From: Faecalicatena absiana
GTDB taxonomy: Bacteria; Bacillota; Bacilli; Lactobacillales; Lactobacillaceae
Assembly (NCBI GenBank): GCA_017309015.1
Contig: JAEDAG010000001.1
Location: forward strand, 540,223-604,222
Reading direction: 5' to 3'
Length of the DNA: 64,000 nucleotides
Part shown: positions 1-7,850 of the stretch, piece by piece
Layout of the letters: each line of letters opens with the position of its first letter
Position numbering within the stretch: position 1 is the stretch's first letter
Notes under the pieces: model-generated
The model's database searches: none
Told to the model about the DNA's origin: nothing
The model's input: the letters and a program-made list of their open reading frames with translations, nothing else
Made by a program: the position numbers and the translations under genes

Positions 1-936
1 CAGCATCGTAATCAGGCGGTTGGCCTGCCGGCTGCCCGTGCCGTACTTAAATGAAGTCACGAACTGGGAGGTAATTGGCGCCTGCATGAAGACGATCAGC
101 GGAATCAGGAAGTCAAGGTCTTTTTCCTCCAAAACGGCGATCGCCTTGCGCGTTACTGCAAAGCCAGCCAGGGCAATCACAAAGATGAGCGGCGAGGTCA
201 CGTTGATCAGGAACTGGTAGTTCCAGGAAGTAGTTATGGCGTGGCCGGCCAAAATCTGTGACCAATAGACGGCATTAAAGCCCGGCACCCCGACCAGGAT
301 AAAGGCAAAAGTGAACAGGCCGGCCAAGACCGACCACACCGTCATTTTTGTCGTAAAGTGGATCTTGCCCAGGAACATCCCCCACGCGAATGGCAGAATC
401 AGGTACAAGCCATACAGGGAGTAATTGATCTGGTAAGTCCCAGCCGTCAGGGTAAAGCCCAGGAAAGTCAAGGCTGACAGAATAATCAAGCTTTGCTTGT
501 AGCTGAACTTCTCCTGCCAGTCAAAAATGACTGGCTGCACCAACAGGGCAAAGATGATCCCCGTCATCATGACGACCGTTGACGTCAGGACCGGGAACAG
601 CATCCCCCATAAGCGCCACGCGTTCAAGTGCCATGGCTCCATCGCGAAGAAGGCGATGTAGTACAGAAGCAGGGTCGCTTCCATAATGCACCATGCGCGG
701 AAGCCCTCATTGAAGCGCAGCTTGCGCTTGCTGTAGACCGCCCCAAAGACCATTGGCACGAACCAGTAGGTCACGCTTTCCGCCGTAGCTGGCAGATAGC
801 GCAGGTAGGTCACCGGACTTTTCAGCATAGAGTGCTTAAAATTGAACATCTGCAGCAGAATGACCAAGCCCAATAGGACCAGGAATCCAATTTTAAGCAA
901 ATTATGAGCTCTAGTTGCTTTTTTATTTTCACTCAT
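1..936 (-). CDS. polytopic membrane protein (3' end outside window)
   Basis: The frame is open from an ATG at 936 to the window edge, at least 312 codons, so the C-terminus is missing. The start is preceded by AAAGAGGA about 12 bases upstream. The translation is dominated by hydrophobic segments of about 20 residues (roughly ten in the visible part) separated by short basic or aromatic loops such as YSKRKLR and FDWQEKF. There is no cleavable signal peptide beyond the first membrane segment. I do not recognise the family; the spacing of helices recalls acyltransferase-3 or polymer-biosynthesis membrane proteins but I see no diagnostic motif. It lies downstream of, and in the same direction as, the PlsY-like and LCP genes, so an envelope role is a guess from context only. 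Confidence 0.75.
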   Translation of the reverse strand, partial: MSENKKATRAHNLLKIGFLVLLGLVILLQMFNFKHSMLKSPVTYLRYLPATAESVTYWFVPMVFGAVYSKRKLRFNEGFRAWCIMEATLLLYYIAFFAMEPWHLNAWRLWGMLFPVLTSTVVMMTGIIFALLVQPVIFDWQEKFSYKQSLIILSALTFLGFTLTAGTYQINYSLYGLYLILPFAWGMFLGKIHFTTKMTVWSVLAGLFTFAFILVGVPGFNAVYWSQILAGHAITTSWNYQFLINVTSPLIFVIALAGFAVTRKAIAVLEEKDLDFLIPLIVFMQAPITSQFVTSFKYGTGSRQANRLITML

Positions 937-1021
937 AGCTATAAAACTGTCCTCTTTCTCTAATTTCGTTAGCTCTCAACTGTTTATTATAGTAGTCTCT
1001 TCTAAAAAATAGTTTAAGAAC

Positions 1022-1639
1022 TTATTTTTTTATTCCTAATTTCTTTTTGATGGAGTATAGGATATCCACCCGCTTGCCATGGCCCGTAAAGAAGTCATAA
1101 ATGTCCTTGCGGAACTTAAAGGCCATAATGGCGGCAATCACGAAGAAGACGATCCCGGCTTCCTGTGACTTGGTCAGCTCATAGCCGCTGAACAAGATCA
1201 TAAAGACCAAAGGCGGAATCGTCAGGTTCTGCATGATGGCAGTCAAAAACAGGGCCACCAGCAGGGTGAGCAGGCCGGCCCGCCAGTCGTAGGCGACTGA
1301 CAAAAGCGCCGCGACCGCGACCGCCTTCCCGCCCCTGAAATGGTTCATGACCGGGAAGCAGTGACCCAAGACCACGCCCAAGCCCGTGTAGGCAATGAGC
1401 AAGCGGCTGTGGTAGATGGCATAGACGACCACAATCGCCAGCAAAGTCTTCAGCAAGTCGCCGACGCAGGTCATGATGCCGGCTTTCTTGCCAAAAACCG
1501 CCCCGACATTAGCTGTCCCGGGGTTGTGAGACCCGTATTGGGTCGGATCCTTATGCAGGTAGTACTTCCCCACGAACATGGCACTGATAAAATTGCCAAA
1601 GAAATATCCAATTACGAGCGCAACACATTTCCCAGTCAC
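1022..1639 (-). CDS. plsY: PlsY-like glycerol-3-phosphate acyltransferase
   Basis: A 205-residue integral membrane protein with the layout of PlsY, which transfers an acyl group from acyl-phosphate to glycerol-3-phosphate in the first step of phosphatidic acid synthesis. Motif 1 is visible as GSHNPGTANV (residues 36-45; usual form GSGNPGATN) and motif 2 as GHCFPVMNHFRGGKAVA (about 92-108), which carries the phosphate-binding glycines and lysine. The Gly-to-His change in motif 1 and the poorly preserved third motif suggest a divergent paralogue rather than the main housekeeping copy. The start lies two bases after the LCP gene stop, so the two are co-transcribed. Function as an acyltransferase is family knowledge; the exact substrate is not shown here. 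Confidence 0.8.
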   Translation of the reverse strand: MTGKCVALVIGYFFGNFISAMFVGKYYLHKDPTQYGSHNPGTANVGAVFGKKAGIMTCVGDLLKTLLAIVVVYAIYHSRLLIAYTGLGVVLGHCFPVMNHFRGGKAVAVAALLSVAYDWRAGLLTLLVALFLTAIMQNLTIPPLVFMILFSGYELTKSQEAGIVFFVIAAIMAFKFRKDIYDFFTGHGKRVDILYSIKKKLGIKK

Positions 1640-1641
1640 GG

Positions 1642-2916
1642 CTAATAACCTCCTGAAGAGAACGGATTCGTATCATAGCTGCTGATTGAATTGTTGGAAT
1701 TAGAGTATGAATACGTCCCTGCATTCGTGCCGGTCCCAGACTGGGCAGCAGCTGAAGAACTGGCTGCCGTCTTCTTGCTGCTTGACTTGCTGTCCTTCTT
1801 CTCTTTGACTTCATTGACCGTTGTTGAGCTGGAGTAGATCTTGTAGGTCTGGGTCTGGCCGCTGGTAAAGTCAAAGCCATTGGCCTCGTTGAGCTTGTTC
1901 AACTCCGTTTCCCGGTTGGAAACCGTAGCCGTCTTCAAGCCCAATTCCTTGCGGATCTTGTTTGACAGGCGCTGCAGCTCGCTGGTTGGCGCGATCTGGT
2001 AGGCAGCGTCATCAATGTAGGCGCTGTAGCCTTGCAAGTAGTCGCTTGAAGCGTTGGAAGTACAGTTGGAGTAGTTGGCCAGGATCGACTTCAGGACTTG
2101 GAAGCTTAAGTTGGTCTTCACGTTGGAAGACAGGTTGTCCGCGATCTTGGTAAAGTTCTTCAAGGAAGCGGTGGTGGCCAGCTTGGCTACCAATTTGGTA
2201 ATCACTTCCCGCTGCCGCAATTGCCGGCCGTAGTCGCCCTTAGGGTCATCATAGCGCATCCGGCTGTAAGCCAGGGCCGCTTGCCCATTCAAGTGCTGCT
2301 TGACTCCCTTTTTGAAAGGAAAGCCGCTGTAAGTAAAGGTTAAAGGCGGCGTAACATAGATCCCGCCCACGTAGTTGACCAGCTTCATCAAGCCGCCCAT
2401 GTTGACCAGGGCATAGTACTTGACTGGCACGTTAAGCAAGTCGGAAACGGTCTGCATGGTCATCTTGGCCCCGCCTCTGGCATAAGCCGAGTTGATCTTG
2501 GCCACGTCGCCAGAATTGTCGCCGACCATGTCGGCCATGGTGTCGCGGGGAATGGAGTACATCGTGTACCCCTTCTTCTTCGGGTTGACCACCACGATGA
2601 TGAGCGTGTCGGTATTCCCCATCTTGTCGGTTCGGTCCAAGGCCCCCGTGTCCGTCCCTAAAAGCAGAACCGCGAACGGCTTCTTACCGTTGAATTCACC
2701 GTATGTGGTCTTTACGGCGTTTTCTTGGTCATAGGCCTTGTTGGCCGCTTGTTCAGCCGTGCTGTACAGGTGGCGGGCATATAAGCCAACGCCCACCGCG
2801 ACCATGCAAATGACGCCCAGGATGCCGATGATCCAGTTGCGGATCACTTTATTGCGCCGGCGATGCTGAGCACCCACGCGGGTGCTTCGGATTTTGTTTC
2901 TGTCTTCATTGTTCAT
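1642..2916 (-). CDS. LytR-CpsA-Psr (LCP) family wall polymer ligase
   Basis: A 424-residue type II membrane protein. A basic cytoplasmic tail (residues 1-25, rich in Arg/Lys) is followed by one membrane segment (about 26-48) and an extracellular LCP domain (about 80-235). Landmarks are LLLGTDTG, GNTDTLIIVVVNPKK, MYSIPRDT and YSRMRYDDPKGDYGRQLRQREV, including the arginines and aspartates that bind the polyprenyl pyrophosphate. The C-terminus is a Ser/Lys/Asn-rich low-complexity tail after residue 365. LCP proteins attach teichoic acids or capsular polysaccharide to peptidoglycan. The gene is first in a two-gene unit with the PlsY-like gene, and may extend to the membrane protein at 1-936. Confidence 0.9.
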   Translation of the reverse strand: MNNEDRNKIRSTRVGAQHRRRNKVIRNWIIGILGVICMVAVGVGLYARHLYSTAEQAANKAYDQENAVKTTYGEFNGKKPFAVLLLGTDTGALDRTDKMGNTDTLIIVVVNPKKKGYTMYSIPRDTMADMVGDNSGDVAKINSAYARGGAKMTMQTVSDLLNVPVKYYALVNMGGLMKLVNYVGGIYVTPPLTFTYSGFPFKKGVKQHLNGQAALAYSRMRYDDPKGDYGRQLRQREVITKLVAKLATTASLKNFTKIADNLSSNVKTNLSFQVLKSILANYSNCTSNASSDYLQGYSAYIDDAAYQIAPTSELQRLSNKIRKELGLKTATVSNRETELNKLNEANGFDFTSGQTQTYKIYSSSTTVNEVKEKKDSKSSSKKTAASSSAAAQSGTGTNAGTYSYSNSNNSISSYDTNPFSSGGY

Positions 2917-2953
2917 AATTCGACACCTTAACTAAACTTGCACATTAGTGAGT

Positions 2954-2959
2954 ATTATA
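2954..2959 (-). promoter_or_regulatory. -10 element upstream of LCP gene
   Basis: On the minus strand a perfect TATAAT lies about 40 bases upstream of the LCP start. No convincing -35 hexamer is seen at 16-18 bp. The rest of the 2917-3228 gap holds the gpmA terminator and otherwise AT-rich sequence in which I see nothing. Confidence 0.5.
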
Positions 2960-3170
2960 GCAAAAAAACATGCCAAATTTCGTTCGGCGTTCTTTCTTAT
3001 ATAAATTGTAAAAAAAGCAAACGCTTCATTTATCAGCCAATCATGATTGCTTGTTATTGACTGATTAACAGGTCTGTCTATTAAAAGCTACCATCTTCTG
3101 GCCGTCCATGTCAATCTTCAACGGCATTTTAGCGAACGACTGTTATTTTATTTTTGCAGTTTTTACAGCA

Positions 3171-3202
3171 CAAAAAAAGCGCGGGATCGAAATCCTGCGC
3201 TT
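3171..3202 (-). terminator. gpmA terminator
   Basis: A ten-base-pair stem closed by a CGAA-type tetraloop, with arms at 3178-3187 and 3192-3201, is followed on the minus strand by a run of Us. It lies 27 bases beyond the gpmA stop. Confidence 0.85.
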
Positions 3203-3228
3203 TCTTGCAGCTGAGAAGCAGACTTAAA

Positions 3229-3918
3229 TTAGTCCAGCTTTTCCTTGCTTACAACGTTCAGCTTGTCATCGAAGGTGTAAACAACTGGTTCACCGGTCTT
3301 CATTTCGACGTTCATGATGTCTTCGTCAGAAATGTTTTCGATGTACTTAGTCAAAGCACGGAGTGAGTTGCCGTGAGCTGCGATGATAACGTTCTTGCCA
3401 GCCAAAAGGTCTGGAGCAATCCGGTCTTCCCAGAATGGCATAACTCTGTCCAAAGTTACCTTAAGGTTTTCGGCCTTAGGAACGATGTGTGGGTCAAGGT
3501 TTGCGTAACGACGGTCATGTGCTTGGCTGAATTCTGAGTCGTCTGACAGAACAGGTGGCAAAACGTCGTATGAACGACGCCAAATGTGAACTTGTTCGTC
3601 ACCGTACTTTTCAGCAGTGGCCTTCTTGTTCAAGCCTTGCAAAGCACCGTAGTGGCGTTCGTTAAGTCTCCAGGTCTTAACTTCTGGAACCCAAAGTTGG
3701 CCACTTTCTTCCAAGGCAAAGTGCAAAGTCTTGATGGCACGGGTCAATACTGAAGTGTAAGCTTGGTCGAATTCCAAACCAGCTTCCTTGATCAGCTTAC
3801 CAGCCTTCTTGGCTTCTTCAACACCCTTGTCTGAAAGGTTAACGTCAACCCAACCAGTAAATTGGTTTGAAAGGTTCCATTGGCTTTGGCCGTGACGGAT
3901 TAAAACTAATTTAGACAT
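3229..3918 (-). CDS. gpmA: 2,3-bisphosphoglycerate-dependent phosphoglycerate mutase
   Basis: A 229-residue cytoplasmic enzyme that interconverts 3- and 2-phosphoglycerate in glycolysis. The catalytic signature [10 protein letters not shown] carries the phosphorylated histidine (H9). [10 protein letters not shown] supplies the acid Glu87, and AAHGNSLR near residue 182 gives the second catalytic histidine. Length matches the dPGM family of Lactobacillus. The gene stands alone with its own strong promoter and terminator. Its codon use (many GAA, AAC, GTT and CCA codons) is that of a highly expressed gene and differs from the GC-richer third positions of its neighbours. Confidence 0.97.
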   Translation of the reverse strand: MSKLVLIRHGQSQWNLSNQFTGWVDVNLSDKGVEEAKKAGKLIKEAGLEFDQAYTSVLTRAIKTLHFALEESGQLWVPEVKTWRLNERHYGALQGLNKKATAEKYGDEQVHIWRRSYDVLPPVLSDDSEFSQAHDRRYANLDPHIVPKAENLKVTLDRVMPFWEDRIAPDLLAGKNVIIAAHGNSLRALTKYIENISDEDIMNVEMKTGEPVVYTFDDKLNVVSKEKLD

Positions 3919-3957
3919 TAATAAATCTCCTTTAGCAAATTAAACGTTTCACTAAAT

Positions 3958-3985
3958 ATTATACGGCCTCTTGCCCACTTTTCAA
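3958..3985 (-). promoter_or_regulatory. gpmA promoter
   Basis: On the minus strand the -35 TTGAAA (3980-3985) and -10 TATAAT (3958-3963) are separated by 16 bp. An AAAGGAG ribosome site follows just upstream of the ATG at 3918. Confidence 0.8.
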
Positions 3986-4080
3986 AGACCCCGAACAAAA
4001 AAAGCTGGCTTTTCAAAGTTCAGTTCCAAGCAAATCACCGAACTTTTGCTAAAATGAAGAAAGATAGGATGTGATTGACC

Positions 4081-4839
4081 ATGAAGTGCCGCCAAAATTT
4101 GCATTATTTACTGGCCGGCTTCCTCCTGCTGGCCTGCTTGACCCTGGCAGCCTGCAGCACGCCGGACAGCAGCACGATCCTGCGCAAGGCCGAAAAAACC
4201 AAGATCAGCAATTTCCAGCTGCAAGTCGACGACCGCTACTATGACAAAAATGGCCGGCCGGTTGCGTTCTACGGCACGATCCGCTGCCAGAAGCAGCCTT
4301 TCGTGCTATGGACCGATCTCACGCAGACCGGCGACCAGCACGTCAAGATGTGGGTCGCCAGCCGCTATGCCTACGTAAGCCTTTATAAGGACCAGCACCA
4401 AGCCTGGTACAAGGCCAAGGCCAGCCAGTATACCAGCGCCAGCCAGTTCCAGAAGATCGTCAATGATTTGAATCTCCTGACCCTCTCCGCCAAGTCGCGC
4501 GGGCTTTTTCAAGTCGCCAGACATGGCAAGACCGGCTATGTCCTTACCTACTCGGGCAAAAGCAAGTCCCTTTGGCGCGACATCAATAAAAGCGGCGGGC
4601 TGGCCACCGTCTCCGGCGATGAAAACGTGAATGGCTCTAAGCTGACCAAGATCAACATGCAAATCTACGTTAATCGGCAATACCAGCTGACCGGCTTCAA
4701 GATCGTGGCTAAGTACAAGACAGCTGGCAAAAGCGGTCAGGCCAAGGTGACCATGAGCGACGTCAACAGTTCAAAGAAGCTGGCCATTCCCAAAGCGGTC
4801 CTGGAAAACTCCGTCGACGTCACCCAGGCCAACAAATAG
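4081..4839 (+). CDS. secreted lipoprotein of unknown function
   Basis: A 252-residue protein with a lipoprotein signal peptide: basic start (MKCRQ), hydrophobic core, and the lipobox LTLAACS ending at a cysteine near residue 25, so the mature protein is anchored in the outer face of the membrane. The mature part is a single beta-rich, lysine-rich region with motifs such as DQHVKMWVASRYAYVSLYK, reminiscent of the LppX/LprG-like or DUF6612-type lipid-binding fold; that is a weak impression. I chose ATG 4081 over TTG 4075 because AGGA at 4066-4069 is 11 bases from the ATG and only five from the TTG. The next gene starts 31 bases downstream with no terminator between, so they may be co-transcribed. 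Confidence 0.8.
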   Translation: MKCRQNLHYLLAGFLLLACLTLAACSTPDSSTILRKAEKTKISNFQLQVDDRYYDKNGRPVAFYGTIRCQKQPFVLWTDLTQTGDQHVKMWVASRYAYVSLYKDQHQAWYKAKASQYTSASQFQKIVNDLNLLTLSAKSRGLFQVARHGKTGYVLTYSGKSKSLWRDINKSGGLATVSGDENVNGSKLTKINMQIYVNRQYQLTGFKIVAKYKTAGKSGQAKVTMSDVNSSKKLAIPKAVLENSVDVTQANK

Positions 4840-4870
4840 CAATCAAGCAACACAGATAGGGAGAAGCAAA

Positions 4871-5842
4871 ATGAAGCTAGGAATCATCGGCAGCGGGAAG
4901 ATCGTCAAGGACTTCCTCACCTGCGCCAATGCCATCACCGGCCTGGAACTGGCCGCGATCGCCACGACCAAGCGGTCAGCCCAAGTTGGCCGGGAACTGG
5001 CCGCCAAATACGGGATCAAGGCCGCCTTCAGCGACTACCGGCAAATGTTAATGGAGGCAAGCGTGGACACGGTCTACGTGGCGACCCCCTCCTCCATGCA
5101 CTACCAGATGAGCAAGGATGCCCTGGCGGCCGGCAAGAACGTGATTTGCGAGAAGCCTTTCGTCCTCACCGCGGCTGAGGCCAGCGAGCTGAAGCAGATC
5201 GCCGACGCGCGCGGCGTCATGATCGTTGAAGCCATCACCAACATCTACCTGCCAAACTTCAAGGCACTTAAAGCAGACGTCCAAAAGCTGGGTCCCGTCC
5301 ACAACGCCATCTTCAACTATACCCAATACTCCTCCCGCTACGATGCCTTCCTGCGCGGGGAGATCGCGCCGGCCTTTGACCCTAAGCTGGGCGGCGGGGC
5401 CTTGCTGGACCTGAACGTCTACAACGTTCACTTGGCCGTGGCCTTGTTCGGCGAGCCGGAATCTCTGGTCTACTACCCTAACCTGCAAAAGGGCGTTGAC
5501 ACTTCCGGCTCCCTGCACCTGACCTACCCAGACAAGCAGGCGGACCTGATCGCGGCGAAGGACGCTGACGCGGGCTTTCGCAACCAGTCCATCATTTCCG
5601 GGGAAAAGGGGGCCGTTGCCTTCACCGGCAGCAGCGGCGAATTGGCTGGCTACCAGTTCATCCCGCGGGGGCAGACGCCCGTAGCCAAGAACCTGAACCT
5701 GGCTCCCCACCGGATGATTCCAGAATTTACGGAATTCGTCCGCATGGAAGCTGAACGCGACTTCAAGGCCAGCGACCAGGCCTTCGCGCACAGCCTGGCC
5801 GTCTTGCGGATCCTGGAGGCCGCCCGGAAGTTCTGCCTTTAA
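4871..5842 (+). CDS. Gfo/Idh/MocA family NAD(P)-dependent oxidoreductase
   Basis: A 323-residue two-domain dehydrogenase. The N-terminal Rossmann fold starts with LGIIGSGKIVKDF (GxGxx nucleotide loop, residues 3-15). The family signature ICEKPFVL (about 96-103) contains the conserved lysine-proline pair, and a C-terminal beta-sheet domain carries the GGGALLDLNVYN stretch, where the catalytic-site Asp and His/Asn usually lie. Members oxidise or reduce sugars and inositols; the substrate cannot be read from the sequence. A ribosome site AGGGAGAA lies eight bases before the ATG. Confidence 0.88.
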   Translation: MKLGIIGSGKIVKDFLTCANAITGLELAAIATTKRSAQVGRELAAKYGIKAAFSDYRQMLMEASVDTVYVATPSSMHYQMSKDALAAGKNVICEKPFVLTAAEASELKQIADARGVMIVEAITNIYLPNFKALKADVQKLGPVHNAIFNYTQYSSRYDAFLRGEIAPAFDPKLGGGALLDLNVYNVHLAVALFGEPESLVYYPNLQKGVDTSGSLHLTYPDKQADLIAAKDADAGFRNQSIISGEKGAVAFTGSSGELAGYQFIPRGQTPVAKNLNLAPHRMIPEFTEFVRMEAERDFKASDQAFAHSLAVLRILEAARKFCL

Positions 5843-5851
5843 GCAATACAA

Positions 5852-5884
5852 AAAGGCTGATGCCATTCGGCATCAGCCTTTTTT
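5852..5884. terminator. bidirectional terminator
   Basis: A perfect 13-bp stem (5852-5864 with 5869-5881) and a four-base loop has a U-tract in both directions. It ends the oxidoreductase gene on the plus strand and the convergent antiporter gene on the minus strand. Confidence 0.9.
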
Positions 5885-5899
5885 GCTGTTTGCTTGTCA

Positions 5900-7738
5900 T
5901 TAATTCCGGCTCAGGATCTCATGGATCTTGTCCGCTTCCCGCCAAGGGCCACTGTAGATCAGCTCATCCCCCGGTTCCACGACCGTTGAGCCGTGCGGGG
6001 AGATCCACTTGTTGCCGCGCTTGATCCGCGAAACGGTGATCTGGTCGATAAAGTCCCAGTCCATCAGCTGGCGGCCAGTATAGGCCGAGTTCTTGACCAC
6101 CACGTCATACAGGGCGTTGTTGACGTCGGTGATGATGTGGTAGACGGCTGGCGATTCGATCAAGGCCGCCAGCAAGGCCCCGCGCAGGTTGTTGACCGAG
6201 AAGCTCTCAATCCCCGCTTCAGCCAGCCGCGCCATGACTTCGGCATTTGGCTGCCGCTGGCGGACGATGACCCGCTTGACCCCAGCCTTTTTGGCGGCCA
6301 GGCCCAGCTCGAAATTGAGCTGGTCGTCATGGTGGCCGGCGACAAAGATATCAGCGTCAAAAGCACCAGCTGCCTCCAAGACGGCTGGCTCTACTTTGTC
6401 CAACAGCTTCAGCCCCGGCACCTTGGACTGGTAGGTGCGGTACTTTTCCGGATCGCAGGTCAGCATCTGGACGGAATACCAAGAGTCATGCAGGTCTTGG
6501 AAGACCGTAGAAGTCAACGCGTTCATGCCAAAAATCGTGACCTTGTCCTTCAGCTTGTCAGCTGGCGAGAGCTCGAAGGTGGCGTTGAAGACGATCGGGC
6601 AGACGATGCAGACGATGACAGCCGCCAGGATGAAGGCACTGGACTGGGTCGCCGTGATGGCTTTCAAGTCCCGCGCGACCTGCAAGGCCGGCAAGACGAT
6701 GGTGATCGTCGTCGCGGTCAGGAAGCCGCCGGCAAAGGCGTTGCGCTTGTTGAACAAGCGCATGTAGACCAGGGAGACTGGTGCTTTGGCCAGGAAGAAG
6801 CAGATCACCAATACCGGCAGGAGCATCAAGGCTTGCGGGTTGGCAAAAAGCAACTTCAGGTTCAGATTGACCCCGGTCTTAATAAAGAAGAAGGGGATAA
6901 AAAAGCCATAGCCGATCGAGGTCAGCTTATCCTTGGTTGCCTCGGTAGGCTCTAAGAGCTTCATGACCATCCCCGCCAAGAAGGCCCCCAGGATGTTTTC
7001 GGCCCCAACGCTTTCCGCCACCGTCACTAAAGCAAAGATCAAGAAGAAGGCCAGCCGGATGTCCAGCTGAGTCGTTGCCTTGGTCACCTTGGCAAACCAC
7101 AGGTATGGCCGCTTGAAGCGTTTGAGCAGGATGATCGCGGCCACAAAGAGCAGGATGATCAGCCACAGTTTCTTGGCATCCCCGCCATTGATCGTGGAGT
7201 AGATCGTCAGCAGCAGCAAGGGGATGACTTCCCCCAGAACCGCCGTCAGCAGGATCGTCTGCCCGATTGGCCGGCCCAGGATCTCTTTTTCCTTCAAAGT
7301 AGCGATGACCACGCCCAAGGCTACCGTCATAAAAATGATCGCGGCCAAGGCAACGTCGCCAAACAAGCCGGCCGCCTTCATGGCGTAAGCCAGGGCCAAA
7401 GACATGACCACCACGCCGGAAAAGGCGGCGATAGCGGCGGGCAGCGGCTTGACCTGCTTGCCGCTCTCTGACTTTCTGGCCTTGCTCTGCTTCTTGGGAT
7501 TCAATAAATCAAAGTTGATTTCCATCCCAGAGAGGAACATCAAGATGATGACCCCCAAGTTGGACAAGAAGGTCAAATGGTCACTGGGGGTGATGACATT
7601 GAAGCAGCTCTTCCCCATCACGATCCCCACAATGATTTCCGCGACCGCGGTCGGGACGGTGGTCACCTGCAGGCGGGCCATGACGATGGGAATCACCAGG
7701 GCCAGCAGGACCACCAAGAATAGTGAAAATCCTTCCAT
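5900..7738 (-). CDS. CPA2-family Kef-type cation/proton antiporter with C-terminal RCK-like domain
   Basis: A 612-residue membrane protein. Residues 1 to about 385 form 12-13 hydrophobic segments of the Na+/H+ exchanger fold (signposts: AEIIVGIVMGKSCFN, LFLSGMEINFD, AENILGAFLAGMVMKL). About 395-530 is a TrkA-N/RCK-like cytosolic domain and about 530-612 a TrkA-C domain ending in GDELIYSGPW. The RCK part lacks a clear GxGxxG nucleotide loop, so ligand control may be altered. Family members exchange K+ or Na+ for protons. A TATAGT -10 sequence lies between the start and the amidase terminator upstream, so it is probably transcribed separately. Confidence 0.9.
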   Translation of the reverse strand: MEGFSLFLVVLLALVIPIVMARLQVTTVPTAVAEIIVGIVMGKSCFNVITPSDHLTFLSNLGVIILMFLSGMEINFDLLNPKKQSKARKSESGKQVKPLPAAIAAFSGVVVMSLALAYAMKAAGLFGDVALAAIIFMTVALGVVIATLKEKEILGRPIGQTILLTAVLGEVIPLLLLTIYSTINGGDAKKLWLIILLFVAAIILLKRFKRPYLWFAKVTKATTQLDIRLAFFLIFALVTVAESVGAENILGAFLAGMVMKLLEPTEATKDKLTSIGYGFFIPFFFIKTGVNLNLKLLFANPQALMLLPVLVICFFLAKAPVSLVYMRLFNKRNAFAGGFLTATTITIVLPALQVARDLKAITATQSSAFILAAVIVCIVCPIVFNATFELSPADKLKDKVTIFGMNALTSTVFQDLHDSWYSVQMLTCDPEKYRTYQSKVPGLKLLDKVEPAVLEAAGAFDADIFVAGHHDDQLNFELGLAAKKAGVKRVIVRQRQPNAEVMARLAEAGIESFSVNNLRGALLAALIESPAVYHIITDVNNALYDVVVKNSAYTGRQLMDWDFIDQITVSRIKRGNKWISPHGSTVVEPGDELIYSGPWREADKIHEILSRN

Positions 7739-7778
7739 AATAAAATTTGTCTCCTTATTTCAACTGCATTTACTATAA

Positions 7779-7811
7779 CAAAAAAAGGACGTGAGATGAA
7801 TTCTCACGTCC
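7779..7811 (-). terminator. amidase gene terminator
   Basis: A perfect ten-base-pair stem (7787-7796 with 7802-7811) is followed on the minus strand by seven Us, 40 bases beyond the amidase stop. Confidence 0.88.
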
Positions 7812-7850
7812 CGAAGCAGAGCAAGCATTTTTCCTGCTTCTGCCCCATTC

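Noticed and set aside
4075..4080. TTG start for the lipoprotein at 4075
   Set aside because: The ribosome site is only five bases away and the ATG at 4081 gives a normal signal peptide.
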